Below, piece by piece: positions 1 through 6,702 of a stretch of 47,734 bases of DNA (its first letter is position 1; every line of letters begins with the position of its first letter). The DNA is from a virus. The position numbers and the translations under genes are program-made. Location of the stretch: positions 1 through 47,734 of IMG/VR virus record IMGVR_UViG_3300010396_000016; one strand, 5' to 3'. Under the pieces are notes generated by a model that saw only the letters and a list, made by a program, of their open reading frames with translations, did not search any database and was not told the DNA's origin.

Positions 1-123
1 GACCGTGACGGACGCGACGTATTTACCGAACCGCTGGCCTGGGCCGATCAGGTGGGTTCCGCCCTCGGCAAAGTCCGGCAGCTTGCCGTTCACCTTGGCA
101 TCGTGAGACCGGCACCAGCACTC
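1..123. repeat. Terminal direct repeat, copy 1
   Basis: The first 123 bases are identical to the last 123 bases of the window (47612-47734). An exact end-to-end repeat of this size is what an assembler leaves on a circular or circularly permuted molecule; a genuine short terminal repeat of a linear phage is the alternative. The reading frame of one gene continues through it, which favours a simple circle of 47,611 bp. Confidence 0.97.
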
Positions 124-495
124 GACCATCTCCTGGCGGGGCTGCCGCTGGCTCAGGACCGCGATCCCGCGGGCCGCTTCGTCCTGCAGACGCTTGAGAT
201 ACCGGCTACAGGCGTCGAGCGGGGCGGAGGTCCAGGGAAACTCTTGCAGCGAGCCTTCATGCATGTTGTCGATCGAGGCCGCGGTTGCCTGGTGGTTTGC
301 GCTGGCGGCCGCGACTTCCTTCCATGCGGCGTCCGTTTTCGCTACCGCTAGTTTCGCCTTCGGGGGCCTGCCACGGCGCCGCGGGGACGCGACGAGCTGG
401 TCGATGTCGATTTTGCCCCCGGGACCGGGCATGATGGCGGGCAAGGATTCCCGGGTTTCGGCTTGGATGCGGGCGCGTTCAATATCTGGGTGCAT
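1..495 (-). CDS. Hypothetical protein, N-terminal part (gene crosses the contig ends)
   Basis: Starts with ATG at 495 after a good ribosome binding site (AAGGGG, about 6 nt upstream) and stays open to base 1. Across the repeat it continues at 47611 and stops at 47498, giving about 202 residues. The N-terminal third is charged and carries a basic GRPPK-type stretch (RRRGRPPKAK), as found in DNA-binding tails. A later segment has Cys-x-Cys and a nearby His (CWCRSHD). I do not recognise a family. It lies directly upstream of the KTSC protein and large terminase in the same direction, so a packaging role such as a diverged small terminase is possible, but this is only context. Confidence 0.85.
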   Translation of the reverse strand, partial: MHPDIERARIQAETRESLPAIMPGPGGKIDIDQLVASPRRRGRPPKAKLAVAKTDAAWKEVAAASANHQATAASIDNMHEGSLQEFPWTSAPLDACSRYLKRLQDEAARGIAVLSQRQPRQEMVECWCRSHDAKVNGKLPDFAEGGTHLIGPGQRFGKYVASVTV

Positions 496-497
496 CG

Positions 498-767
498 TTA
501 TCCCCTTCCTTGGACAAAAAACTTGGTTCTCGACTCCCACCGCCGCATGTTGCGCTCGATCTGGCGGCGCTGATCCTCAAGTACCCGGTTCCGGCCGGCC
601 TGCTGGCTTGTGGGCTTGGTCCTGACGAATACCAAGAGACAGGTCTCGCAACCGAACGACCAGAAATCGGAGCCGGTCCCGGTGGTTTCGCGCAGCAGCA
701 CCACCTGGCTCCTGGGGCAGGTTCCACGCGTGTGGTTGGGGCATACGGGGTAGTCGTTGTGCGCCAT
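498..767 (-). CDS. Small zinc-ribbon-like protein
   Basis: 89 residues from ATG at 767; ends 2 bases before the next gene start at 495. The N-terminal half has Cys-x2-His near residues 9-12, a further Cys at 17, and Cys-x2-Cys at 40-43, a spacing that suggests a single zinc-binding knuckle. The C-terminal half is basic and helical (QRRQIERNMRRWESR). It sits in a leftward chain of small genes. Function unknown; zinc binding is an inference from residue spacing. Confidence 0.75.
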   Translation of the reverse strand: MAHNDYPVCPNHTRGTCPRSQVVLLRETTGTGSDFWSFGCETCLLVFVRTKPTSQQAGRNRVLEDQRRQIERNMRRWESRTKFFVQGRG

Positions 768-769
768 GG

Positions 770-1555
770 TCAGTACTCCAGGGACACGACGCCGTGGGGG
801 ACAAATCCCTCGGGCTCGGGTTGAGGCTTCGGCTTCTTTGGGTAATCTCCGCTTTGGATCTTCCGGGCCCGCCAGGTACACATGGCGTCGGCGTCGATCC
901 GGGAAATCATCCCCCGGGCGACCGCGACGTTCAGCCAATGGGACCGTTCCCTGTGGAGAATCTGCATCCTGAGCCAGCGGGGCAGTCCCTTCTTGAACTG
1001 GGGGTGGTGGTCGGGGGTTGCAAGCTGGGCCGATACCCCGACGAGCGAGGCATACAGGAGGGTGCCGGGTCCGCAGTCTCGCCCCGCCTCGGCGTGGCGA
1101 GCCATCAGGCGGGCGAGCTGGCGCCGGGCCTCCGGCCTGTACTGCGGGTCCAAGTGGCGGAACAGTTGCTTGGCGTCCTGGCTCGATTCCTTGTGCTTGC
1201 CGAATTTCCGGCGGTACGGCCGGCCAAATTGCGCCTGGTGCCGCTGGTTCCGGATGGCGGCCCGGTAGACCCCGGCTCCCCCGACGGCCCACGCGAGTTT
1301 CGCCTGCTCCCAACGGGCGCGGAATTGCGGGTATTTCTTGATGTCGTCGCTCGTGAGGAACCGGACCCTGGCGTCCGATATTTCCCGTCCCGCCAGAAGG
1401 TCGTCGAGCACGCGGCCCCGCAAAATGTCGAGGGCGCGGAAATAATCCGCGAAAATGATGCGGTAAATCCCATGGGCCGGCATCTTGAGGCCGCGGCGCT
1501 CGAACCACGCCTTGGCGTACGCGTGTTTATCGGTGATGTAGAGCGACTTGCTCAC
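770..1555 (-). CDS. Hypothetical protein, 261 residues
   Basis: The GTG start at 1555 overlaps the TGA of the upstream gene (GTGA at 1555-1552), typical of translational coupling in this genome; the frame stays open further upstream but only inside the neighbouring gene. The product is strongly basic, rich in Arg, His and Lys, with no membrane segment and a proline-rich C-terminal tail (KKPKPQPEPEG). Basic character suggests nucleic-acid contact. Not recognised as a known family. Confidence 0.8.
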   Translation of the reverse strand: MSKSLYITDKHAYAKAWFERRGLKMPAHGIYRIIFADYFRALDILRGRVLDDLLAGREISDARVRFLTSDDIKKYPQFRARWEQAKLAWAVGGAGVYRAAIRNQRHQAQFGRPYRRKFGKHKESSQDAKQLFRHLDPQYRPEARRQLARLMARHAEAGRDCGPGTLLYASLVGVSAQLATPDHHPQFKKGLPRWLRMQILHRERSHWLNVAVARGMISRIDADAMCTWRARKIQSGDYPKKPKPQPEPEGFVPHGVVSLEY

Positions 1556-1758
1556 AGGGCGCTCGGCTGTTCGGAGCCTTGGGGTCGCCGCAATGACCAT
1601 CGTTTGGCCCTGGCCTTAATGGCGTTGGCCCGGGCGGCCGCGGCCTTCCGCTCGGTGCGGGCCTGCCCGCCCTTGCTCCCGATGGCCGACATCACGTAGG
1701 AAATGGCCTCCGGGGTGATTTTCTCCAACCGCTCGTTGGCATCGCCAGTTCTAGGCAT
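1552..1758 (-). CDS. Small basic protein with KGG-like motif
   Basis: About 68 residues from ATG at 1758, overlapping the upstream gene by 8 nt. It has an acidic N-terminal helix followed by a GSKGGQARTERK segment and an Ala/Arg/Lys-rich tail. This resembles small KGG-type basic proteins that are widespread in bacteria and phages. The gene at 3454 on the other strand has a comparable GKRGAQKRW segment. Probably a DNA- or RNA-contacting accessory protein; function unknown. Confidence 0.75.
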   Translation of the reverse strand: MPRTGDANERLEKITPEAISYVMSAIGSKGGQARTERKAAAARANAIKARAKRWSLRRPQGSEQPSAL

Positions 1759-2026
1759 CGACCGTGGCCTCCTGGTTTTCGGTTCGGCTGGCAATCTGGC
1801 GCAGGATTTTCTCGGCGTCGTCCCGGGTGACGCATTTCCAAAGATCTGCCATCGACTCGCCCGGACCCAACTGGACCGAGATGACCGGTATATAGCCCTG
1901 GAGCTTTTCCATTACCCCGGCCTGTGTGACGAGGGCCCGGGCATCGATCCGGTTGGAATCGACGAACAGGATGTCGCCATCGTGCAGGTCGAGCTTGGCT
2001 AGGGCGCGGGCGATGTCGTTTTCCAT
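1751..2026 (-). CDS. Hypothetical protein, 91 residues
   Basis: ATG at 2026, one base after the stop of the upstream gene at 2028. The product mixes a beta-rich middle (GDILFVDSNRID, YIPVISVQL) with a helical C-terminal region containing DDAEKILRQ. The next gene upstream ends in a similar QDAEKILTQ segment, the only visible similarity between the two. No family recognised. Confidence 0.8.
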   Translation of the reverse strand: MENDIARALAKLDLHDGDILFVDSNRIDARALVTQAGVMEKLQGYIPVISVQLGPGESMADLWKCVTRDDAEKILRQIASRTENQEATVDA

Positions 2027-2027
2027 T

Positions 2028-2273
2028 TCAGGCGGGCTCCTGGGTCGCGGGCTCTGGCGACAACCCGGGTTGGGTCAGGATTTTCTCGGCATCTTGTACG
2101 CTGACCTGCGGCAATGCCTCCTGCGCACGATGCGATTCGTGGTCCAGGATCGCGTCCCGCGCGACCTCTTTAAACGCTTGGTTGATGGCCTGGACACACG
2201 GGCCCAACTCCTTGCCGTGGATTTGCAGGCCCGATACTTCCTCGATTTTTGCGATCAGGGTTTCGGCGGTCAT
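2028..2273 (-). CDS. Hypothetical protein, 81 residues
   Basis: The ATG at 2273 is preceded by a GGAGG ribosome binding site at good spacing, so I prefer it to the ATG at 2306. The product is mostly helical and acidic and ends in a Pro/Glu-rich tail. It is the first gene of the leftward transcript that continues through the contig junction into terminase, with a 449-bp intergenic region upstream. Confidence 0.8.
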   Translation of the reverse strand: MTAETLIAKIEEVSGLQIHGKELGPCVQAINQAFKEVARDAILDHESHRAQEALPQVSVQDAEKILTQPGLSPEPATQEPA

Positions 2274-2722
2274 GGTGCCTCCGGTCAATACTGTCGCGGA
2301 TGGCACGACCGTGATGATTTATTTTGCGGTGTTTAATTTGCGGACTGCTCCAAGCGGTTGGTGGGTTGTTTTTGGTGGTTTATAGGGAGGCAAAGTGGAT
2401 TGATCGTGGCGATCGGGAGACGCGGAACCACCCCGGGCTCGGGAAATCACCCCTAACTTCCCTAACGCCCTCCTGTACGGAAAAGACACCCCCCATGGGC
2501 GCGTAAGCCAAAAGGAACGCGCACGCGCAAAAGAAACAATGAACGCGCTCACGCCCACCCGGCAGCTTGGATCATCCCTATCCTTCTGCTTTGCCGTTGA
2601 CGCGCCCCGCGGGCCGAAACGCCCTGGTGCGCCGGCCAGCCATCGGGAACGAGCTAGGCGGCGTCCTGACGGCGCCGCTGGGCCGACAAGGCCGCGGGTG
2701 ACGCACCGGCCCGCTGGCGACG
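2274..2722. other. Intergenic region, probable promoter of the leftward packaging/late transcript
   Basis: No convincing gene in 449 bp. The part closest to the 2273 start is AT-richer than the rest and holds a TATAAA box on the minus strand near 2381-2386, but no good -35 element at 16-18 bp. A perfect dyad GATCG-TGG-CGATC lies at 2402-2414. Position and base composition suggest promoter and regulator binding for the operon that runs leftward into terminase; the exact promoter is not resolved. Confidence 0.4.
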
Positions 2723-3052
2723 CTACAACGCCTCGACCGCCGCCAAGGCAGCGGCAAGGTCGCGGGCGCGATCCCGAACCACGGCGGCATCGTGGGCCGG
2801 GAGCGCGGAATACAGCGAGCTCACCAAGCCGGAATACTCCCCGCCAGGCTCGACGCGCAGCAGTTCGATTTTTCCGCTCATGGCCGTGAAACGAACCCAC
2901 CGGCTGAACCGATACGTCCTCGTCTCGAACTCGAAAGCCAGGCCCTGGACCCGAGCCCCCACGGACCCGCCCGCCGCCGTCCACCCCAACCGCCCATCCA
3001 GTGTCTTGCGCTCCAGCGCCGCGATTAACTCCGCCTTCTCATCCGTAGCCAT
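2723..3052 (-). CDS. Hypothetical protein, 109 residues
   Basis: Starts with ATG at 3052. The product has a helical, acidic N-terminus, a beta-rich middle (FEFETRTYRFSRWVRF) and a strongly Ala-rich helical C-terminus. No recognised domain. It is isolated: 449 bp of non-coding sequence follow its stop, and about 400 bp precede it, so it probably has its own promoter in the 3053-3453 region. Confidence 0.75.
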   Translation of the reverse strand: MATDEKAELIAALERKTLDGRLGWTAAGGSVGARVQGLAFEFETRTYRFSRWVRFTAMSGKIELLRVEPGGEYSGLVSSLYSALPAHDAAVVRDRARDLAAALAAVEAL

Positions 3053-3096
3053 CGCTATACCTCCACTCTCTCGCCCCGCGCGCGCCCGACATCACG

Positions 3097-3300
3097 TCAC
3101 CTGCGTACGCGCCAAGCGGGCAGTTCTCCAGCGCGAATCAAAACTGCATCACGCCGCGACAGGTCTCGCCGTGATGTACTCAGGTCGCGATCTACCCGCG
3201 CGCGGAGGGAAGAGGAGATCTCTTCTTTGGGGATATATAGATTGCGCGCCCGAAGCGAGCTCTTGTCAAGATAAATCTTTTCGGTATAAGGAGAACTCAT
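3097..3300 (-). CDS. Doubtful small ORF, 67 codons
   Basis: A minus-strand frame from ATG at 3300 codes a Lys/Glu/Arg-rich peptide (begins MSSPYTEKIYLDK). It is in line with the gene at 2723-3052, 44 bp away. Against it: weak ribosome binding site and less biased third codon positions than its neighbours. Listed only as a possibility. Confidence 0.25.
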   Translation of the reverse strand: MSSPYTEKIYLDKSSLRARNLYIPKEEISSSLRARVDRDLSTSRRDLSRRDAVLIRAGELPAWRVRR

Positions 3301-3427
3301 GATCCGCCAGCACTCATAAACACCACAAACCCTACATCCGCCCCTAACGCCATCACCATGATGCCTCCAGGCCCAGCCGCGCAACATTTTTCTGCTATGT
3401 GAAAGATGCGGACAAGCGCCGTGGTAC

Positions 3428-3439
3428 TATGGCGCTATA
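3428..3439 (+). promoter_or_regulatory. Operator copy 1, TATGGCGCTATA
   Basis: Exact 12-bp TATGGCGCTATA just upstream of, and touching, the ribosome binding site of the gene at 3454. Its reverse complement recurs at 3717-3728 and, with one change, at 3656-3667. A bound repressor here would block transcription start or ribosome access. Confidence 0.6.
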
Positions 3440-3453
3440 AGGAGGCCGCAACT

Positions 3454-3642
3454 ATGGATCAACACGATGATGTAATTTCCGAGGTGATGCGCGCCATGGG
3501 CAAGCGCGGCGCACAGAAGCGCTGGGCGGCCACCGGCGAGGATGCCCGCAAGGCCCACGGAGCCATGCTGGCCAAGGCGCGGAAGCGCGCGAAAAGCCGC
3601 GCCAAACGCGGCGAAAATCATTCCACGCCACAAAAGCCTTGA
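3454..3642 (+). CDS. Small basic protein with KGG-like motif
   Basis: 62 residues; the ATG at 3454 follows an AAGGAGG ribosome binding site, which decides the start. An acidic N-terminus precedes GKRGAQKRWAATGEDARK and a very basic tail (KARKRAKSRAKRG). Similar in style to the gene at 1552-1758 but on the opposite strand. First gene of the rightward cluster 3454-4741, with operator copy 1 immediately upstream. Possibly a DNA-binding early protein; function unknown. Confidence 0.75.
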   Translation: MDQHDDVISEVMRAMGKRGAQKRWAATGEDARKAHGAMLAKARKRAKSRAKRGENHSTPQKP

Positions 3643-3655
3643 TCTATGCGCCTTT

Positions 3656-3667
3656 TATAGCGCCATG
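3656..3667 (-). promoter_or_regulatory. Operator copy 2, inverted, one mismatch
   Basis: TATAGCGCCATG is the reverse complement of operator copy 1 with 11 of 12 bases conserved. It sits 13 bp after the stop of the gene at 3454-3642 and about 37 bp upstream of the -35 box at 3704. Spacing from copy 3 (3717) is 61 bp, close to six helical turns, compatible with looping. Confidence 0.5.
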
Positions 3668-3703
3668 ACGGAAAAGCCGCATAAACATTGGCGAAAATAA
3701 TTC

Positions 3704-3732
3704 TTGACTCTAGCTATATAGCGCCATATAGT
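3704..3732 (+). promoter_or_regulatory. Strong sigma70-type promoter
   Basis: TTGACT at 3704-3709 and TATAGT at 3727-3732 with an exact 17-bp spacer, the best consensus promoter in the window. It faces rightward into the gene at 3766. An 18-bp near-palindrome (3714-3731) covers the spacer and most of the -10 box, so a repressor bound there would exclude RNA polymerase. Confidence 0.75.
3714..3731. promoter_or_regulatory. Operator copy 3, 18-bp near-palindrome
   Basis: CTATATAGCGCCATATAG: the two 9-bp halves are inverted copies with one mismatch. It contains the reverse complement of the 12-bp element at 3428-3439 and lies within the 3704-3732 promoter. The classic layout of a repressor operator; the binding protein is unknown. 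Confidence 0.65.
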
Positions 3733-3765
3733 GAGTATGTGAGCAGCCGCTGGGAGGCGGCGAAT

Positions 3766-3963
3766 ATGGCTTCAATTTCTGACGAATTTGGCACGATGTT
3801 AACAGATGGCCTCCAAGGCAGCGACACCTGCGACGAAGCGATTAAGGCCGCGCAGCAGCTTGCCGCGCAGCGCGGAAAAGCAGTGTACCTGTCGGATGAT
3901 GACGGCGACTGGACGGTATTGCCCGATGGCACAGCCGATCCCACCGCACTCGATCATGCCTAA
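3766..3963 (+). CDS. Small acidic hypothetical protein
   Basis: 65 residues. The frame is open from 3688, but an upstream start would lie inside the promoter; ATG at 3766 follows GGGAGG at about 8 nt and is 34 bp after the -10 box, so it is chosen. The product is acidic, with a helical middle and an Asp-rich turn (YLSDDDGDW). As the first gene of the best promoter it is probably an early-expressed regulator or host-takeover protein. No homology recognised. Confidence 0.7.
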   Translation: MASISDEFGTMLTDGLQGSDTCDEAIKAAQQLAAQRGKAVYLSDDDGDWTVLPDGTADPTALDHA

Positions 3964-4032
3964 CCAACCCCCGCGCCAGCCGGTAGCTGGCCTCACCCGC
4001 CGCGCCCGCCGGCCAAAGCGGGCAGAGAGGTG

Positions 4033-4482
4033 ATGGAGATGACGACGAAAATCAAAATCCTGGACATCCGCACGCTGGCCGTGACCAGCGAAACCGAGGC
4101 CGAGATCAACGACGAAATGGAAATCGTCCACGCCATGGATGCCGACGACATCAGCGACGGCTCCCTGATCGAGCTGCCGGACGGCAAGCGGTACGAGGTC
4201 GGCACCCATAGCTACGAGGGCGGCGACGGTACGCCGGTCGAGGATGGCGCGCCCGTCACCTGCTGGGCGAAGCTCACGCTTTTCGCTCCCGGCGCGTTTG
4301 CGCTGGTCCGCATCCCGAACGACGTGGACAAGAGCCTCACCCTTGGCACGTGGGTTCGCCCGACTGCCGACGTGGGACCAAACGAGGAAGTCATCCGGCT
4401 TTTCCCGACCGAGGCTGAGGCGTGGACCGCCAAGCGCCGGCTCACCCACGCCGAGTACCTCGAAAGCGAATTCGCCCGCTAA
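4033..4482 (+). CDS. Hypothetical protein, 149 residues
   Basis: Start taken at ATG 4033; ATG 4039 and GTG 4030 are alternatives. The product is acidic and beta-rich with no membrane segments, and has a C-terminal helix (TEAEAWTAKRRLTHAEYLES). Third gene of the rightward cluster. Not recognised. Confidence 0.75.
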   Translation: MEMTTKIKILDIRTLAVTSETEAEINDEMEIVHAMDADDISDGSLIELPDGKRYEVGTHSYEGGDGTPVEDGAPVTCWAKLTLFAPGAFALVRIPNDVDKSLTLGTWVRPTADVGPNEEVIRLFPTEAEAWTAKRRLTHAEYLESEFAR

Positions 4483-4525
4483 CCAAACCCGCGCCCGCCG
4501 GATAGCGGGCAGAACGGAGGGGCAA

Positions 4526-4741
4526 ATGTCCTGTACTTTTTGCGGCTCTCAAGGCCCGATGCGCGGAATCGTCAGCTGCGAGAGTTGCGCCAGAGCACTA
4601 ACGGAAATATCCAAACAATCGCACGCGGCGGCGAGCCAAGCGGCAACTGACAGCGAGTACGATGAGCTTTACCGGAGCGCCTACGCGGAACTCTGCGCGG
4701 CGGACGCCCGGCAGTCGGATGGATCGCTGATTACCGCCTAA
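4526..4741 (+). CDS. Small zinc-ribbon protein
   Basis: 71 residues from ATG at 4526, preceded by GGAGGGGC. The N-terminus has Cys-x2-Cys at residues 3-6 and a second Cys-x2-Cys at about 18-21 (CTFC, CESC), a four-cysteine zinc knuckle, followed by an acidic Ser/Ala-rich helix. Its 3' end overlaps the convergent gene at 4731-5138 by 11 bp. Function unknown. Confidence 0.75.
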   Translation: MSCTFCGSQGPMRGIVSCESCARALTEISKQSHAAASQAATDSEYDELYRSAYAELCAADARQSDGSLITA

Positions 4742-5138
4742 CCCTCAAATAGCACCGCCGCGCCAGCCAGACCTTCTCGGCGCGGCCTGCCTTCACCAGG
4801 GCACGCTGGGCCGGCGTTCCCCAATAGGGCCGTTCCCCTGCCTTGAGCCGCACGAACTCGGCCTCGATGGCCTCCGCCAGGGCCGCGCTATCGTCGGGCG
4901 CCACCTTGGCCTTGGGGCGCTCGATCCGCGGCCTCGACCAATTCACGAATCCCAGCCGCCGCAGATGGTAGTAAAGGTGGGTGCGCTTCACCCCCAGGCG
5001 CCGCTCCATCGCGCCAATATCCCCCTGGTACTCATGCCACGCCATCCGCACGGCCTCATCGCGGGCACGGCGCGCGGAGTCCGCGATCTCGGGGAGCGTG
5101 GGGTAGGGCGCGAGTGTGGGCGTGGACGCGGTGCTCAT
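4731..5138 (-). CDS. Fis-type helix-turn-helix protein
   Basis: 135 residues from ATG at 5138. Residues about 37-62 (GDIGAMERRLGVKRTHLYYHLRRLG) read as a Fis-like helix-turn-helix: acidic turn, helix, LGV turn, recognition helix. The C-terminal half is basic and mixed helix/strand. It is the last gene of the long leftward micro-gene operon and could be the regulator of the nearby operator set at 3428-3731, but nothing in the sequence proves that. Confidence 0.7.
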   Translation of the reverse strand: MSTASTPTLAPYPTLPEIADSARRARDEAVRMAWHEYQGDIGAMERRLGVKRTHLYYHLRRLGFVNWSRPRIERPKAKVAPDDSAALAEAIEAEFVRLKAGERPYWGTPAQRALVKAGRAEKVWLARRCYLRVRR

Positions 5139-5332
5139 GTCAGCTTCTCGATCTTGGCGGCTAGGTCGCGCATCTTCGCGCACGCTGCCTCTGCCTCGCG
5201 AAACGCCCTGGTAAATTCGGCAAAATCGGCGTGCCCAATATCCTTCACGGATGACTCAATCTCTCGTTGGCATCGTACCCACGCCATCGCCGCGTCGGCC
5301 AGTTCGGAGCGGAGGCGTTCGAGGTCAGTCAT
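5135..5332 (-). CDS. Small coiled-coil protein
   Basis: 65 residues, ATG at 5332; stop overlaps the next ATG (ATGA). Almost entirely helical with heptad-like Leu/Ala spacing (MTDLERLRSELADAAMAW ... MRDLAAKIEKL). Function unknown. Confidence 0.75.
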   Translation of the reverse strand: MTDLERLRSELADAAMAWVRCQREIESSVKDIGHADFAEFTRAFREAEAACAKMRDLAAKIEKLT

Positions 5333-5480
5333 AGTCGCCGTCCTTTTTGTACACTTCTCGCAGCATCTCGGCCAGCCGCCTAAGATCGAGCTTCCTTACA
5401 TGGCCGCGCTCGATACGCCTCCACTCCCGCCGAATTGCCTGGAGACGCTTCGCGTTGCCGCTCGGATGCGTGCGGCTCAC
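5325..5480 (-). CDS. Small basic hypothetical protein
   Basis: 51 residues from a GTG at 5480 that overlaps the upstream TGA (GTGA). Rich in Arg and Lys (RLQAIRREWRRIERGHVRK) with a charged C-terminus. The longer open frame upstream is a shadow of the neighbouring gene. Function unknown. Confidence 0.65.
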   Translation of the reverse strand: MSRTHPSGNAKRLQAIRREWRRIERGHVRKLDLRRLAEMLREVYKKDGDYD

Positions 5481-5713
5481 CGCATCACCTCCCGGCAGTG
5501 TTGCGCCGCCTCGATTAGTGCGCGGTGGTCGCAGTAGTAGGTCCGGTTGTCCCGGCTCGTTGCGTTCTCCACCGTCCCGAGCAGCGCCAGCAGCGCGGCG
5601 TGCTCCCGGCGGAGTCGGGCGAGTTCGTCCTGAGCCGCTGCCAGTAGCTTGAGTAGCCCCGCGTTTTCCGCCTGCAATTGTGATCCGGTTAAGCCTGGGC
5701 ACAGTTCACCCAT
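5477..5713 (-). CDS. Small coiled-coil protein
   Basis: 78 residues from ATG at 5713, preceded by AAGGAGGGG, a strong ribosome binding site that decides the start. The middle is a leucine-rich helix (LLKLLAAAQDELARLRRE) suggestive of a coiled coil, followed by a Cys/His segment (YYCDHRALIEAAQHC). Function unknown. Confidence 0.75.
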   Translation of the reverse strand: MGELCPGLTGSQLQAENAGLLKLLAAAQDELARLRREHAALLALLGTVENATSRDNRTYYCDHRALIEAAQHCREVMR

Positions 5714-6128
5714 TGGACCCCTCCTTGGGCATCTTTGGTAGTGGTCCAATTTCCCGGTAGTAGGTCGGATTTGTAAGCGTCTCCCAGTTCCACTCGCCAC
5801 CGTTCCTAAAAGGAAAAAACACCCACCGATCCGTATCGGGGAATCCATCTTCGATGGTCACGTACCACGCGTGACGGTTTTCAGGTGCATGATCGCTCAT
5901 CGCCGTGAAGCCGTTCAGCGGGTCCACGCGCGCGGCCTCGGCTATGGCGGCGTAGATGAACTCGTAACGCGCTTCCACGCCGCAGTTGCATGTGGCGTCA
6001 TCGCCGGGCTCAGGCAGGAACGCCGGGCAAGTGTCCGCGTGAGCCATTTGATCTTTAATGTGAGCCTGCGCCAGGGCCACCAAGAGTTCGAGTTGTGCTT
6101 TGGTCAGTTCGGCCTTATCGTTTGGCAT
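5706..6128 (-). CDS. DUF551-like protein
   Basis: 140 residues from ATG at 6128. A helical N-terminal half is followed by a domain with the layout of DUF551: a short opening strand (NGFTAMSDHAPE), a central strand, and a closing aromatic/Pro region (REIGPLPKMP). The gene at 13190-13561 has the same architecture with a more typical DUF551 domain, and both share a DPLNG(F/W) junction, so the two are paralogues. Role unknown in phages. Confidence 0.7.
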   Translation of the reverse strand: MPNDKAELTKAQLELLVALAQAHIKDQMAHADTCPAFLPEPGDDATCNCGVEARYEFIYAAIAEAARVDPLNGFTAMSDHAPENRHAWYVTIEDGFPDTDRWVFFPFRNGGEWNWETLTNPTYYREIGPLPKMPKEGSNG

Positions 6129-6366
6129 CGTCGTCTCCCTCCGGCCCGCGTTCGCGCTTGGTGAGGGGGCGCAAGCAGCACTCGCCGGTCCACCCGCCGG
6201 AATCGCATTCGGGGGGCGTAAGCCAATAGCCCCAGGCATTTTCATCCAGATCGGGGCGACAAGCACGCGCAGGGAAATGCCTCTTGACGATCCTGCCGTA
6301 GAGGTCTAACTCGGAGTTGTAGACCACCTGCCCCACGGCGAATTTAGGTTTCGATTTACTTGCCAT
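6115..6366 (-). CDS. Hypothetical protein, 83 residues
   Basis: ATG at 6366. The N-terminus (KFAVGQVVYNSELDLYGRIVKR) reads like a small beta-barrel of SH3/KOW type, followed by an aromatic, Cys-containing segment and a basic tail. Overlaps both neighbours by 11-14 bp. Function unknown. Confidence 0.75.
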   Translation of the reverse strand: MASKSKPKFAVGQVVYNSELDLYGRIVKRHFPARACRPDLDENAWGYWLTPPECDSGGWTGECCLRPLTKRERGPEGDDDAKR

Positions 6367-6685
6367 CGGGTGCCTCCGTTTTCTCTTTGGCCGGGTGGGC
6401 CTTGGCCATCGGGCGAGGATGTAAATACGCCCAGCCGTTTCCTGCATCTCCTACCTCAAACCTGCGTAGGATTGCGCGTTCATGACATCCCGGCCAAGAC
6501 GCCATTATCTGGGCACGGTATGGATGCGGACCATCTTCCCCGATGGTGCCTTGACAGCTCGCAAACGTTCTGACACCCGGAAGGCTGTTTAGCCATCGGA
6601 CGTGCTCGGCTATGCCTTTGTCCACATCGACAACCACGTAGACGGGCACGGTTTTATGCGCTTTTCTATGCCATTTTTCGACCAT
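6356..6685 (-). CDS. Hypothetical phage protein, 109 residues
   Basis: The ATG at 6685 follows AAGGAGAGAAAG, deciding the start. Pattern: a basic N-terminus, then VPVYVVVDVDKGIAEHV, WLNSLPGVRTFASCQGT and a later MASWPG segment. The WLNSLPGVRT-SCQGT stretch recurs in small hypothetical proteins I recall from phages; I know no function for it. Confidence 0.75.
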   Translation of the reverse strand: MVEKWHRKAHKTVPVYVVVDVDKGIAEHVRWLNSLPGVRTFASCQGTIGEDGPHPYRAQIMASWPGCHERAILRRFEVGDAGNGWAYLHPRPMAKAHPAKEKTEAPDGK

Positions 6686-6702
6686 CTTTCTCTCCTTGCG
6701 CT

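Larger units (their letters stand above)
3053..3453. other. Divergent intergenic control region
   Basis: Lies between the leftward gene at 2723-3052 and the rightward gene at 3454. Features seen: an imperfect palindrome centred on GAGATCTC near 3211-3227; TTGTCA (3263-3268) and TATAAG (3285-3290) with 16-bp spacing on the plus strand; and a six-codon reading frame at 3299-3319 with an AAGGAG ribosome binding site. The candidate -10 overlaps that binding site, so the two readings conflict. Several signals, none decisive. Confidence 0.4.

Noticed and set aside
498-1508. Minus-strand frame of 336 codons overlapping two genes
   Set aside because: Only its last 89 codons, from ATG 767, look like a real protein; the upstream part is the shadow of the 261-residue gene.
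794-1699. Long plus-strand open frame of about 300 codons
   Set aside because: Antisense to two well-supported minus-strand genes; composition is Pro/Arg/Gly-rich as expected for shadows in GC-rich DNA.
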